Assembly (NCBI GenBank): GCA_021807065.1
Contig: JAKAPO010000064.1
Span: forward strand, 1 to 9,870
Reading direction: 5' to 3'
DNA: 9,870 nt
DNA from: a bacterium
GTDB taxonomy: Bacteria; Vulcanimicrobiota; Vulcanimicrobiia; Vulcanimicrobiales; Vulcanimicrobiaceae
Position numbers and translations under genes: made by a program. This document shows positions 1 to 8,397 of the stretch, in pieces. The notes below the pieces were generated by a model that did not search any database, was not told the DNA's origin, and worked only from the letters and a program-made list of their open reading frames with translations. The first letter of the stretch is position 1; every line of letters begins with the position of its first letter.

Positions 1-853
1 TGCCGATGATGTAACCTGCAACGGCCGGTTCGACGGGTGCTGCGGCGAGTAGCTTCTGCGCGTTGATACGCGCGGCGATCGCCGCGGCTTCGGAATCGAT
101 AAGATGCCCCATCGTCGACGAGATGAAGCTCGCGTTTTCGTAACTGCCGTAGGTGCCGGTGAGAAAATCCGCCCCCCCGACGCTCCACGAGTTTGCCGTT
201 TGCGTCTGCTCGTCATCGAAGGCCTCGACGATTTGCCCAGTCTCGGCGTTGATCACGTGAATTGCAACCTTGAGCGTCACGCGTCCGCTCCCGAAACTCC
301 CGACGACTCCACCGGCAACGGTTCGCACGACATGGCTCGTCGTCACCGTATGAGAGATCGGCGGCGCAGTCGGACACGGCGGACTGCTCGGCGATGGCTG
401 GTAGCACTTGGGCGGCGGCGTGCCTCGGGTCGTGACCGTGTGCGAGCTCGTTACGGTGCGGCCGTACGTTATTGCTTGACCGGCGCTCACGCCGGAACTC
501 CCCGTCTGTTCGAACTGAACGACGTTGCCTTCAATGAAAAAATGCGCGCCTACGAGGCGTCCCGCCTCAACCGCAGTCTCGGGATCGACCGTGCCCGATG
601 TATCGATGCGATGTTCCTCTAGGGTATCGAAGAGTTTGACGCGGTCGACCACGTCGAACACACCGGAGTTCACCAGATGATCGGTAACGAGGTCCGAGAG
701 CGCTACGCCAGGCTCGAAGTTGCCCCACCAGTCGCCGGTGAGCCCCTGGGTGGAAAAGCTCATCACGGCAATCGACGGTTTGGACTGCTGCGCAAGCCCC
801 GGCACTGCTGCGATGCTAAGGCTTGCGCAGAGGAAGATGATGAGAGTCCTCAT
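1..853 (-). CDS. CsgG-family exported protein, downstream copy (3' end outside window)
   Basis: Partial gene of about 284 codons, open to the window edge, so its C-terminus is not visible. The N-terminus is a signal peptide (MRT, then a hydrophobic core, then GLA-QQ around residues 19-23), which implies export. Residues 26-115 carry the CsgG pattern: PSIAVMSFSTQG, DLVTDHLVNSG, FDVVDR, DPETAVEAGRLVGAH and EGNVVQF. The strand RVTLKVAIHVINAETGQIV follows at about 190-208, then STMGHLID. CsgG proteins form outer-membrane or periplasmic oligomers; the exact job here is unknown. It is a close paralogue of the gene at 850-1800 and starts inside that gene's stop codon (ATGA, 850-853), which suggests translational coupling. 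Unlike its twin it has an extra stretch of about 48 residues (about 127-178) that is proline-rich and contains the only two cysteines of the visible mature protein. No lipobox is evident, unlike E. coli CsgG. The family call is firm; function is inference. Confidence 0.88.
   Translation of the reverse strand, partial: MRTLIIFLCASLSIAAVPGLAQQSKPSIAVMSFSTQGLTGDWWGNFEPGVALSDLVTDHLVNSGVFDVVDRVKLFDTLEEHRIDTSGTVDPETAVEAGRLVGAHFFIEGNVVQFEQTGSSGVSAGQAITYGRTVTSSHTVTTRGTPPPKCYQPSPSSPPCPTAPPISHTVTTSHVVRTVAGGVVGSFGSGRVTLKVAIHVINAETGQIVEAFDDEQTQTANSWSVGGADFLTGTYGSYENASFISSTMGHLIDSEAAAIAARINAQKLLAAAPVEPAVAGYIIG
320..475 (-). other. Copy-specific insertion in the downstream CsgG-like protein
   Basis: Aligning the two tandem copies by eye, the sequence matches up to SAGQ and resumes at GGVVG. 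Between these points this copy has about 52 residues where its twin has about 4. The insert holds two SHTVTT motifs 30 residues apart (residues 137-142 and 167-172) around a proline-rich core with Cys150 and Cys160. In E. coli CsgG the equivalent place is the turn of the first transmembrane hairpin. That placement is an inference from strand order. Confidence 0.7.
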
Positions 854-1800
854 GGCTCCGAGGTGACGCGTTCTCCTTTCCTCGGCTGCCCTGAGACCCT
901 GCGGGCAACCGCCGTCTCACCGCTCACCGAAACCACCTGCAGCCTTCCCGCCGGTTCGTTGACGGTGAGGTAGCGTCCGGTGCTCGGATCGCGCATCTGT
1001 ATGACCTTGGTGACGGCAAAGTACTGCCCGACGTTTGCGCCGCTCGACGAGCCGACGTTGATGATGAAGTACCCGCCGTCGGTACCGATGATCATGCCCC
1101 GCAGCCTGGGAACGGACGGTGCGGACGCGAGAAGCTTCGACGGATCGATCCGCGCCGCAATCGCTCTCGCTTCGGCATCGATGAGATGCCCCATCGTAGA
1201 AGAGACGAAGCTCGAGTTCTGATACGTGCCGAAGGTGCCGCTGGCGAAGCTTATGCCGCCGGTACCCCACGACGTTGCGGTCTGCGTCTGCTCGTCATCG
1301 AACGACTGCACGATTTGACCGGTTTGGACGTTCACCACGTGCACCGCAACTTTCAGCGTGACGCGGGTGCTGTGATAACCACCGACGACTCCACCGATGA
1401 TGCCGGGTATCACTTGACCGGCGCTAGCGCTCGATGCTCCGGTCCGGTCGAATTGCAGAACGTTGCCTTCGACGAGAAAGTGTGCGCCCACGAGCCGCCC
1501 CGCACGCACCGCGGTCTCGGGATCGACGGCGCCGGTCGTCGTGAGCTGATGCTCTTGCATCACGTCGCCCAGATGCGAGCGGTCGACGACGTTGAAGTTG
1601 CCGCTATTGACGAGATGGTCGGTCACGAGATCCGAAATGGCAACGCCGGGCTCGAAGTTGCCCCACCAGTCACCCGTCAAACCTTGCGTAGAAAAGTTCA
1701 TTACCGCGATCGACGGCTGCGACGCCGCCGCTGCCGGCATTGGTGTTGCACCGAGACCGAGGCAAGCAAGAATGCCGAAAAAGCCGAGAAGTCGACGCAT
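850..1800 (-). CDS. CsgG-family exported protein with C-terminal beta domain, upstream copy
   Basis: Complete protein of 316 residues. Residues 1-26 look like a signal peptide (MRR, hydrophobic core, then MPAAAA-SQ) cut by signal peptidase I. A Cys13 in ILAC is an alternative but poor lipobox, because hydrophobic sequence continues past it. Residues 29-115 hold the CsgG core (PSIAVMNFSTQG, DLVTDHLVNSG, FNVVDRSHLGDVMQEH, AGRLVGAHFLVEG). Residues 146-165 form the strand RVTLKVAVHVVNVQTGQIV. Residues 232-316 form a small domain (GMIIGTDGGYFIINVGSSSGANVGQYFAV, then DPSTGRYL, then RKGERV) that resembles the C-terminal domain of FlgT-like proteins and is absent from curli CsgG. CsgG proteins assemble outer-membrane secretion rings or periplasmic scaffolds; no curli genes are present here. 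The start is fixed by a perfect AGGAGG six bases upstream. It follows metK by 69 bp and overlaps its own paralogue by ATGA. Confidence 0.88.
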   Translation of the reverse strand: MRRLLGFFGILACLGLGATPMPAAAASQPSIAVMNFSTQGLTGDWWGNFEPGVAISDLVTDHLVNSGNFNVVDRSHLGDVMQEHQLTTTGAVDPETAVRAGRLVGAHFLVEGNVLQFDRTGASSASAGQVIPGIIGGVVGGYHSTRVTLKVAVHVVNVQTGQIVQSFDDEQTQTATSWGTGGISFASGTFGTYQNSSFVSSTMGHLIDAEARAIAARIDPSKLLASAPSVPRLRGMIIGTDGGYFIINVGSSSGANVGQYFAVTKVIQMRDPSTGRYLTVNEPAGRLQVVSVSGETAVARRVSGQPRKGERVTSEP

Positions 1801-1869
1801 CGTAATCCTCCTAGGATAGCAAACGGAAGTTCGCCCCAGCAGGAGATTTCGTGCCTGGCGCTCGCTACC
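1801..1869 (-). other. 69-bp spacer between metK and the CsgG-like pair
   Basis: Apart from the ribosome-binding site near its downstream end, I see no hairpin with a T-run and no convincing promoter hexamers. Read-through from metK is plausible. The separate strong ribosome-binding site means translation of the CsgG pair need not be coupled to metK. Confidence 0.4.
1807..1812 (-). promoter_or_regulatory. Strong ribosome-binding site of the upstream CsgG-like gene
   Basis: The minus strand reads AGGAGG, six bases before the ATG at 1800. It is the best Shine-Dalgarno match in the window and decides the start. It sits in a short inverted repeat, ATCCT (1805-1809) and AGGAT (1813-1817), with a 3-nt loop that could weakly hide it. 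Confidence 0.8.
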
Positions 1870-3092
<1,223 letters not shown>

Positions 3093-3096
<4 letters not shown>

Positions 3097-4364
3097 GTCC
3101 CCTCGCTCCACGACGCGATGTACTTCTCCTGTTGCGGCGTCAACGCGTCGATCGCGATGCCCATCGACGCGAGTTTGAGCTTCGCCACCTCTTCGTCGAT
3201 CTCGACCGGTACGTCGTAGACTCTCTTCTCCAAACGCTTGTGGTTCGCAACCAGATGTGCCGCGCACATCGCCTGGTTGGCAAACGACATGTCCATCACC
3301 GCCGCAGGATGGCCTTCACCGGCCGCAAGGTTGACGAGCCGCCCTTCGGCGAGCACACAGATGCGGCAGCCGTCGGCCATCTCGTATTGCTCGACGAATG
3401 CGCGCGGCTGCGAACGCCGCACGGCAAGCCGTGCGATCGCGTCGAGATCCAGTTCGTCGTTGAAGTGCCCCGAGTTGCAGACGATCGCGCCGTCTTTCAT
3501 CGCTCGGAAATGCTGCTCGGCGATCACGTGATAGTTCCCGGTGACTGTGACGAAGACGTCACCGATCGCCGCCGCCTGGGCCATCGGCATCACGCGGTAC
3601 CCGTCCATGACCGCCTCGATCGCCTTGCGAGGATCGACTTCCGCGATCACGACGTGCGCGCCCATGCCGTCGGCCCGCGAGGCGATGCCGCGGCCGCACC
3701 AGCCGTACCCCACGACAACTACCGTTCTGCCGGCGAGCAGCACGTTAGTCGCGCGGATGATTCCGTCGAGGGTAGACTGGCCGGTGCCGTACCGGTTGTC
3801 GAACATGTGCTTGGTGAGCGCATTGTTGACCGCGATGACCGGATACGGCAAGACGCCGTCGCGTTGCATCGCTTTCAACCGGATCACGCCGGTGGTCGTT
3901 TCCTCGCAGCCGCCGATCATCTCCGTGAGTAGCGCCTTGTGTTTCGTGAAGATCGTCGTCACGAGATCGCAGCCATCGTCCATCGACATCTGCGGGCGCG
4001 TTGCGATCACCGACTCGATATGCGCGTAGTAGCGCGCGTGATCTTCCCCTTTGACGGCAAAGGTCGGAATACCGTACTCGCAGAGCGCCGCCGCAACGTC
4101 GTCCTGCGTCGAGAGTGGGTTGCTCGCGCAGAGCGCCGTCTCCGCGCCGCCGGCTTGCAGCGTCAACATCAGGTTCGCCGTCTCGGTCGTAACGTGCAGA
4201 CACGCGCCGATCCGCACGCCGCGCAACGGATGCTCGCGAGAGAAACGCTCGCGAATTTGCGCGAGCACCGGCATAGAGCTTCCCGCCCACGCGATGCGGG
4301 AGCGTCCCTGTTCAGCGAGACTGCGATCTTTGACGTCGCCGGCTGACGTTACGGTGGCTTGCAT
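3093..4364 (-). CDS. ahcY: Adenosylhomocysteinase (S-adenosyl-L-homocysteine hydrolase)
   Basis: NAD-dependent cytosolic enzyme that reversibly splits SAH into adenosine and homocysteine, relieving product inhibition of methyltransferases. The 423-residue form shows DDGCDLV (129-135), EETTTGV (154-160), the signature TKHMFDNRYGTGQS (184-197, with catalytic-type Lys185 and Asp189) and the NAD-binding loop VVVGYGWCGRG (216-226). It belongs to the compact type seen in archaea and Thermotoga: it ends LTPQQEKYIASWSEGT and lacks the C-terminal Lys/Tyr extension of the eukaryotic form. A Thr (194) stands where the human enzyme has Cys195. I chose the ATG at 4364 (MQATVTSAGDVKD) because the family block DRSLAEQGR follows closely; ATGs at 4394 and 4415 are in frame and possible. 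It is divergent from the cyclodeaminase gene and overlaps metK by ATGA. The start is less sure than the identity. Confidence 0.97.
3099..3109 (-). promoter_or_regulatory. Ribosome-binding site of metK inside the ahcY 3' end
   Basis: The minus strand holds GGAG (3106-3109) nine bases and AGGGG (3099-3103) three bases before the metK ATG, all within the last ahcY codons. This supports the short start over the open frame that extends upstream. Confidence 0.6.
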
Positions 4365-4416
4365 TCGCCGCTCATTCTCCACAAGGTCCCGCATCCCCGT
4401 CCGCAAAGCAAGCATC
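4365..4416. promoter_or_regulatory. Short divergent intergenic region between ahcY and the cyclodeaminase gene
   Basis: These 52 bp separate the two divergent starts, so any promoters must be squeezed here or lie inside the neighbouring genes. I found no good sigma-70-type pair on either strand, no strong Shine-Dalgarno for either gene, and nothing resembling a SAM or SAH riboswitch. The regulatory role follows from position only. Confidence 0.35.
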
Positions 4417-4974
4417 GTGGAACCCGATTATCTCGAGCGTCTCGCATCGGCGAGCCCGACTCCCGGCGGCGGAAGTGCGGCGACCGTCGTTGCGGCGATG
4501 GGCGCAGCGCTCGTTGCGATGGCGGCGCGCATCACCGGCGAGAACCCGAAATACGCGCCGGAGCACGCCCTGGCGCGGCGTTTGGTTGCACAGGCTGACG
4601 CGCTACGCGAGAAGTTGATCGCCGCGCGCGCGCGCGATGAAGCTGCATTCGACGCCGTAATGAAATCCCGCGGCGAAGGCCGGCGGCGGGCGTTGCGCGA
4701 GGCGGCGCAAGCGCCGCTAGATGCCATGCGCGATGCGCTCGAGGTCGAACGCCTCGCGCTCGAAGCAAAGACGCTGGGAAATCCCCACCTTGCGAGCGAT
4801 CTCATCTGCGCCGCCGAGTTTGCCGCCGCAGCCATCGCGGCCCTGGCGATAAACGTCGGCATCAACCACCGCTGGCTCAAAGACGACGCTATCGTAGCAA
4901 CGCAACGCAACGAGATGCAGCGTTACGAACGCGAAAGCTCGCGCCTGCTCAGGGCGATGCGGGGGCGAGAATGA
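4417..4974 (+). CDS. Stand-alone folate cyclodeaminase/cyclohydrolase-type protein (FTCD C-terminal family)
   Basis: The 185-residue protein matches the formiminotransferase-cyclodeaminase C-terminal family. SPTPGGGSAAT (13-23) is the family's glycine-rich folate-site motif, followed by the helix MGAALVAMAARITG (28-41), the RDEAAFDAV block (73-81, Asp74) and NPHLASDLICAAEFAAAAI...NVGIN. Relatives are the cyclodeaminase half of FTCD, which converts formimino-THF to methenyl-THF, and FchA, which is a methenyl-THF cyclohydrolase. No formiminotransferase is fused, so a one-carbon folate role like FchA is possible but not shown. The GTG at 4417 is the only usable start before the motif; the open frame continues upstream but encodes nothing family-like. 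It is the only plus-strand gene, divergent from ahcY, and its 3' end overlaps the M16 gene by 26 bp on the opposite strand. The family is clear; the substrate is uncertain. Confidence 0.87.
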   Translation: MEPDYLERLASASPTPGGGSAATVVAAMGAALVAMAARITGENPKYAPEHALARRLVAQADALREKLIAARARDEAAFDAVMKSRGEGRRRALREAAQAPLDAMRDALEVERLALEAKTLGNPHLASDLICAAEFAAAAIAALAINVGINHRWLKDDAIVATQRNEMQRYERESSRLLRAMRGRE

Positions 4975-7591
4975 CGCGCGAGAAGCGGCGCGGATCGATC
5001 CACCGCCGCATCGCGTCGCGCAGCTGTTGGGGCGTGACCGAAAGCAGCCGTTCCCAGTAGGCCGTATCGTCGGTCTGCGTCCAGCCGTCGGCGGCATCGA
5101 CGAGCAGATCGCCGGCGAGCCCGCCGTAGCTGTCGAGCGGGAGAACGCGCTGCGAGAGCAGGAGCGCTTTTGCGCGTTGCAGCTCGGCTGCGGGAAGCGG
5201 TTCCGTGCGCATGCGCTCGATCACGCTCATCGCCGCAGCCTGGGCTTTTCCGACGTTCCTTGGATCGGATGCAAACGTCACCGTGAACGTCGAAGAACTG
5301 TTTCTTAAGCTCAAATCGGAATCGATCGAATAGACGTATCCGCTCTCGGCACGAACGCGCTGGTAGAGAAGTGACGCCGTGCTCTCTCCGGAGAGAATCG
5401 TATCGGCCAACTCGAGCGCGGTGGCCTGCGGGTCGTGTCGATGTATGCTCAGAACTTGCGTGAGCGTAACGTCCGATTGCCGGTTCGCCGGCGAACGAAC
5501 GGTGACGCTTACCGGCCGCTCGTGCGGCCTTCGGATACGGGGATAGACGAAGTTCGGCGCTCTCCCCGATTGGGTCCAGCCGCCGAAGTAGTGCGTGACC
5601 GCCGCTATCGCTCGTTCTGGCGTGACGTCGCCGACGATCGCGATCGTGGTGAGATCGGGACGGAACGCAAATGCATACCACTTGCGCACGTCTGCGAGCG
5701 TGATACGTGAAATCGTCTGCGCCGTCGCATGGCGGCGGTGCGGGTCGCGGGGTGGATAGAGGGCGTAGAGCCTGGCGAGCGCCACGATCGTTGCCGGCTC
5801 TTTCGCCGATGCCGCATATGTCTGCGCGGTGGTGTGCTTCAAGAGCGCAAACGCCGGCGGCGGGAAGGCGGGATGCAACATCCCATCGGCGAGCAGTTCC
5901 ATGCCGCGATCGAAATTCTTCGATTGGACCCTCAGGCTGAAGCTCGATCCGAGATCGACGTTCGCGGCGATTGCATCGAGCTGAGTTTGATACGCGACGC
6001 GATCGTAGCTCCTCGTTCCCCATCCCATGAGTGCGTCGGTGAGAGAAGCAACGCCGTCTTTTCCGGAAGGCTCGTTAAGGTCCGTATTCATGCGCACGCT
6101 TCCTTCGACGAGAACGACCGGCGATGAAGTCTCGCGCGCGATCGCAACCCGCAACCCGTTGTTCAAACGCACAACCATCGAAGACGCCCGCTGCGGCGCG
6201 TGCAGCGGAGCGAGAAAATACGGTTTCGCCCAATCGGGAAGTGGCGGTTCGCGATCGAGCGGATACGCGACGTTTTCAGACGCCGCGCTTGCATCGTAGC
6301 GCGGTACTGCGGTCGTCGGTTGCGGGCGAAGGACGATCGTGACCCGGGGCGCGGTCCGCACGAAGTGATCGAGCACGCCGTCGACGTCTCGATCGCTGAC
6401 GCTTGCAACGGTTTGGTAGAGATCGTCGGGAGACTCTTGACCTTCCTCGAGCGCCGCTCCCCATGAAAAAGCGAGTCCGGGAATCGATGCTTCGCGATAC
6501 GACTGCCCGCTGAGAATCTGGCGCTTCGCGGCGGCGATGAGATCGTCGGGAACACCGCTTGCACGATAGGCGTCGAGAACGCCCTGCAGCGATGCCTCGA
6601 GCGAACCGGTTGAGGACGTGGGTAATCCGACCGCGAGCAGCGCGCCGATGCCTGTGTCGGGAAGACTCGAAGCCACACCGATCGCCGCGAGTGCTTTGCC
6701 CTGGACGACGAGATCGTGGAGCGCACTGCGCTGATCGTCGAGCGCCGTCATCAATACTTGACTCGCCGCATATTGCGGATCGAGCAGCGACGGGAAACGG
6801 TAATCGAAGGCAACCACCGGTACCGGCAGCTCGGCGATGCCCCCATCGATCGTTTGCGCCGCCGGTGTCGGGGCGACGATCGGCGTTACGGGTGGCAGCG
6901 GCACCGGCGGAATCGGATCGAAGAACTGGTGGACGGCGGCCAGCGTCTGCGCCGGGTCGATATCGCCTGCCACGATCAGGGTCGCGTCGTTCGGGTGATA
7001 CCACGCACGGTAGAATGCCGCGATGTCCGCAGCCGTCATTCGTTCGAAGCCCGCGATCGTGCCAACCGGATCGTGCGCGTATGGGGTATCGCCATAAAGC
7101 GCCCGGCGGATGCGCGGCATCAACGTTGAGACCGGGTTGGATTCGTGCGCGCGCACCTCTTGCTCGATCGCGCCGCGCTCCTTATTCCAGTCGCTCTGCG
7201 TAATCAATGCCTTCGTCATACGGTCGGCTTCCAACCGCAACGCGATGTCGACGTACGCGGCGGGAAGGGTGAAATAGTAGATGGTATCGACGTTGGCCGT
7301 CTGCGCGTCGTATTGCGCACCGGCGCGCGCGGCGATATCGGCGAACTGCGCCGCCGAAACATCTGAGGTTCCACGAAAGAGCATGTGCTCGGTCGCGTGA
7401 GCGATTCCGGGAATGGTATCTTGATTCGAACCCACGTGATATTCGATGAGCGTCGTAGCAACCGGAGCGAGCCTGTCGGGCAGCAGTACGATACGCATGC
7501 CGTTGGCAAGCGTCGCGCGCACGACCGCCGGCATCGCGGAGGGTGTCGCGGCCGGAGCGGCGGTTACGGGTGCGACGACGAGCCCGATCAT
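4949..7591 (-). CDS. M16-family zinc metallopeptidase, two M16 halves in one chain
   Basis: 880-residue insulinase/processing-peptidase-type protease, probably acting outside the cytoplasm on peptides or small proteins. The N-terminus (MIGLVVAPVTAAPAA) resembles a short signal peptide but lacks a basic start; no in-frame alternative start lies just upstream. The first half carries the inverted zinc motif HATEH (His65, Glu68, His69) and the third ligand Glu145 in ERGAIEQEVRAHE, 76 residues further on as expected. YHPNDATLIVAGDI (198-211) is also typical. A proline-rich linker (227-243) follows. The second half restarts at about 472 (VVRLNNGLRVAIARE), but its equivalent of the zinc motif is GVASLTDAL (513-521), so it is catalytically dead and probably forms the other side of the chamber, like fused beta and alpha subunits of mitochondrial processing peptidase. 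It overlaps the PHP gene by ATGA (7588-7591) and the convergent cyclodeaminase gene by 26 bp. The active first half is clear; substrate is unknown. Confidence 0.93.
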   Translation of the reverse strand: MIGLVVAPVTAAPAATPSAMPAVVRATLANGMRIVLLPDRLAPVATTLIEYHVGSNQDTIPGIAHATEHMLFRGTSDVSAAQFADIAARAGAQYDAQTANVDTIYYFTLPAAYVDIALRLEADRMTKALITQSDWNKERGAIEQEVRAHESNPVSTLMPRIRRALYGDTPYAHDPVGTIAGFERMTAADIAAFYRAWYHPNDATLIVAGDIDPAQTLAAVHQFFDPIPPVPLPPVTPIVAPTPAAQTIDGGIAELPVPVVAFDYRFPSLLDPQYAASQVLMTALDDQRSALHDLVVQGKALAAIGVASSLPDTGIGALLAVGLPTSSTGSLEASLQGVLDAYRASGVPDDLIAAAKRQILSGQSYREASIPGLAFSWGAALEEGQESPDDLYQTVASVSDRDVDGVLDHFVRTAPRVTIVLRPQPTTAVPRYDASAASENVAYPLDREPPLPDWAKPYFLAPLHAPQRASSMVVRLNNGLRVAIARETSSPVVLVEGSVRMNTDLNEPSGKDGVASLTDALMGWGTRSYDRVAYQTQLDAIAANVDLGSSFSLRVQSKNFDRGMELLADGMLHPAFPPPAFALLKHTTAQTYAASAKEPATIVALARLYALYPPRDPHRRHATAQTISRITLADVRKWYAFAFRPDLTTIAIVGDVTPERAIAAVTHYFGGWTQSGRAPNFVYPRIRRPHERPVSVTVRSPANRQSDVTLTQVLSIHRHDPQATALELADTILSGESTASLLYQRVRAESGYVYSIDSDLSLRNSSSTFTVTFASDPRNVGKAQAAAMSVIERMRTEPLPAAELQRAKALLLSQRVLPLDSYGGLAGDLLVDAADGWTQTDDTAYWERLLSVTPQQLRDAMRRWIDPRRFSRVILAPASP
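4985..5009. other. Nested inverted repeat just past the cyclodeaminase stop
   Basis: GCGGCG (4985-4990) pairs with CGCCGC (5004-5009). Inside lies the palindrome GGATCGATCC (4992-5001). It begins 10 bases after the plus-strand stop codon, where a terminator would be expected, but it has no following T-run and lies within M16 coding sequence. It may slow transcription or be chance in GC-rich DNA. Confidence 0.3.
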
Positions 7592-8397
7592 GAGAGCACG
7601 AACTCCAAGAACGGATCGATGTCGGCAGAATCTACTTCCATGCCGACGCCGTGCGCGTGATAACGAATGTCATGAAAATCCGACCCGGCCGTCAAGACCA
7701 GGTTATGCTCCCGGGCTTTCGCGCGAAAGAAAGCCACGTCCTCGGCATCGTGCTGAGGATAGAACACTTCGAGGCCCTGCAACCCGTGTTCTGCCAGCTC
7801 GTCGATGATCGAGCGATCGTCGAGCCTTCCCGGATGGGCGAGTACCGCGACGCCGCCGGATTCGCGAATGCCTGCGATCGCCTGAGCGGGCGTCACGTGC
7901 GTCGACGGAACGTAGCCCGGTCTGCCGCGGCGCAGCAGCGTGCGGAATGCCGATTCGACGTCGCTCACCTCGTGGGCGCGGACGAGGGCCTTCGCCACGT
8001 GAGGCCGCCCGAGCGACTTCGCGCCCTCCGCCTCACGCAGCACCGCCTCCATCGTGATGGAGTAGCCGCCCTTGCGGAGCTGTTGAACGATGCGCTCGAC
8101 GCGCAGGCGCCGCTCCGCACGGTTTCGTTCGAGCATCGCCGCGAGCGCGGAACTATTATCCAAAGGTAAGGCGTAGCCGAGGACGTGCACTTCGTTGTCG
8201 CGCCAGGTGGTATTGATCTCGATTCCGGTAACGACGCGCGCACCTGGTGATGGAACGAAAGCCCCGTAGGCCGAGAGGGTGTCGTGATCGGAGATCGCGT
8301 ACACCTCGACCTCGCGGTCGCGCATGTAGTCCACCAGCGCCTGCGGGGCGAGCGAACCGTCGCTCTCGCGAGTATGACAGTGAAAGTCGACGATCAC
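7588..8397 (-). CDS. PHP-domain phosphoesterase (COG0613, RNase AM/nucleoside-bisphosphatase type)
   Basis: 269-residue cytosolic metal-dependent phosphoesterase. The metal-binding pattern is complete: DFHCH (His6, His8) with Asp13, SDHD (His38), GIEI (Glu60), His71, GRPH (His133), LAHPGR (His188) and GSDFH (Asp240, His242). Characterised relatives are E. coli RNase AM (YciV), which trims RNA 5' ends, and CV_1693 of Chromobacterium, which dephosphorylates 3',5'-nucleoside bisphosphates; which activity applies here cannot be read from sequence. The GTG at 8397 puts the first conserved motif at residues 4-8 as in the family; the longer open frame upstream is a shadow of ymdB. GTG overlaps the ymdB stop (GTGA, 8394-8397), and the gene's own stop overlaps the M16 ATG, so it is the centre of a coupled chain. 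Pairing with YmdB suggests a nucleotide or RNA turnover theme, by inference. Confidence 0.93.
   Translation of the reverse strand: MIVDFHCHTRESDGSLAPQALVDYMRDREVEVYAISDHDTLSAYGAFVPSPGARVVTGIEINTTWRDNEVHVLGYALPLDNSSALAAMLERNRAERRLRVERIVQQLRKGGYSITMEAVLREAEGAKSLGRPHVAKALVRAHEVSDVESAFRTLLRRGRPGYVPSTHVTPAQAIAGIRESGGVAVLAHPGRLDDRSIIDELAEHGLQGLEVFYPQHDAEDVAFFRAKAREHNLVLTAGSDFHDIRYHAHGVGMEVDSADIDPFLEFVLS

Noticed and set aside
1..1800. Curli biogenesis operon
   Set aside because: Only CsgG-like proteins are present, with an extra C-terminal domain. No curli subunits or CsgE/CsgF are seen.
3097..3267. 57-residue N-terminal extension of MetK
   Set aside because: It is the ahcY 3' end in another frame. 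The conserved MetK N-terminus and a ribosome-binding site mark the ATG at 3096.
4365..4416. SAM or SAH riboswitch ahead of ahcY
   Set aside because: Only 52 bp are available and no conserved riboswitch core is visible.
4623..4634. (CG)6 run, a possible Z-DNA tract
   Set aside because: It is short and encodes Ala/Arg codons in the cyclodeaminase gene; chance is likely at this base composition.
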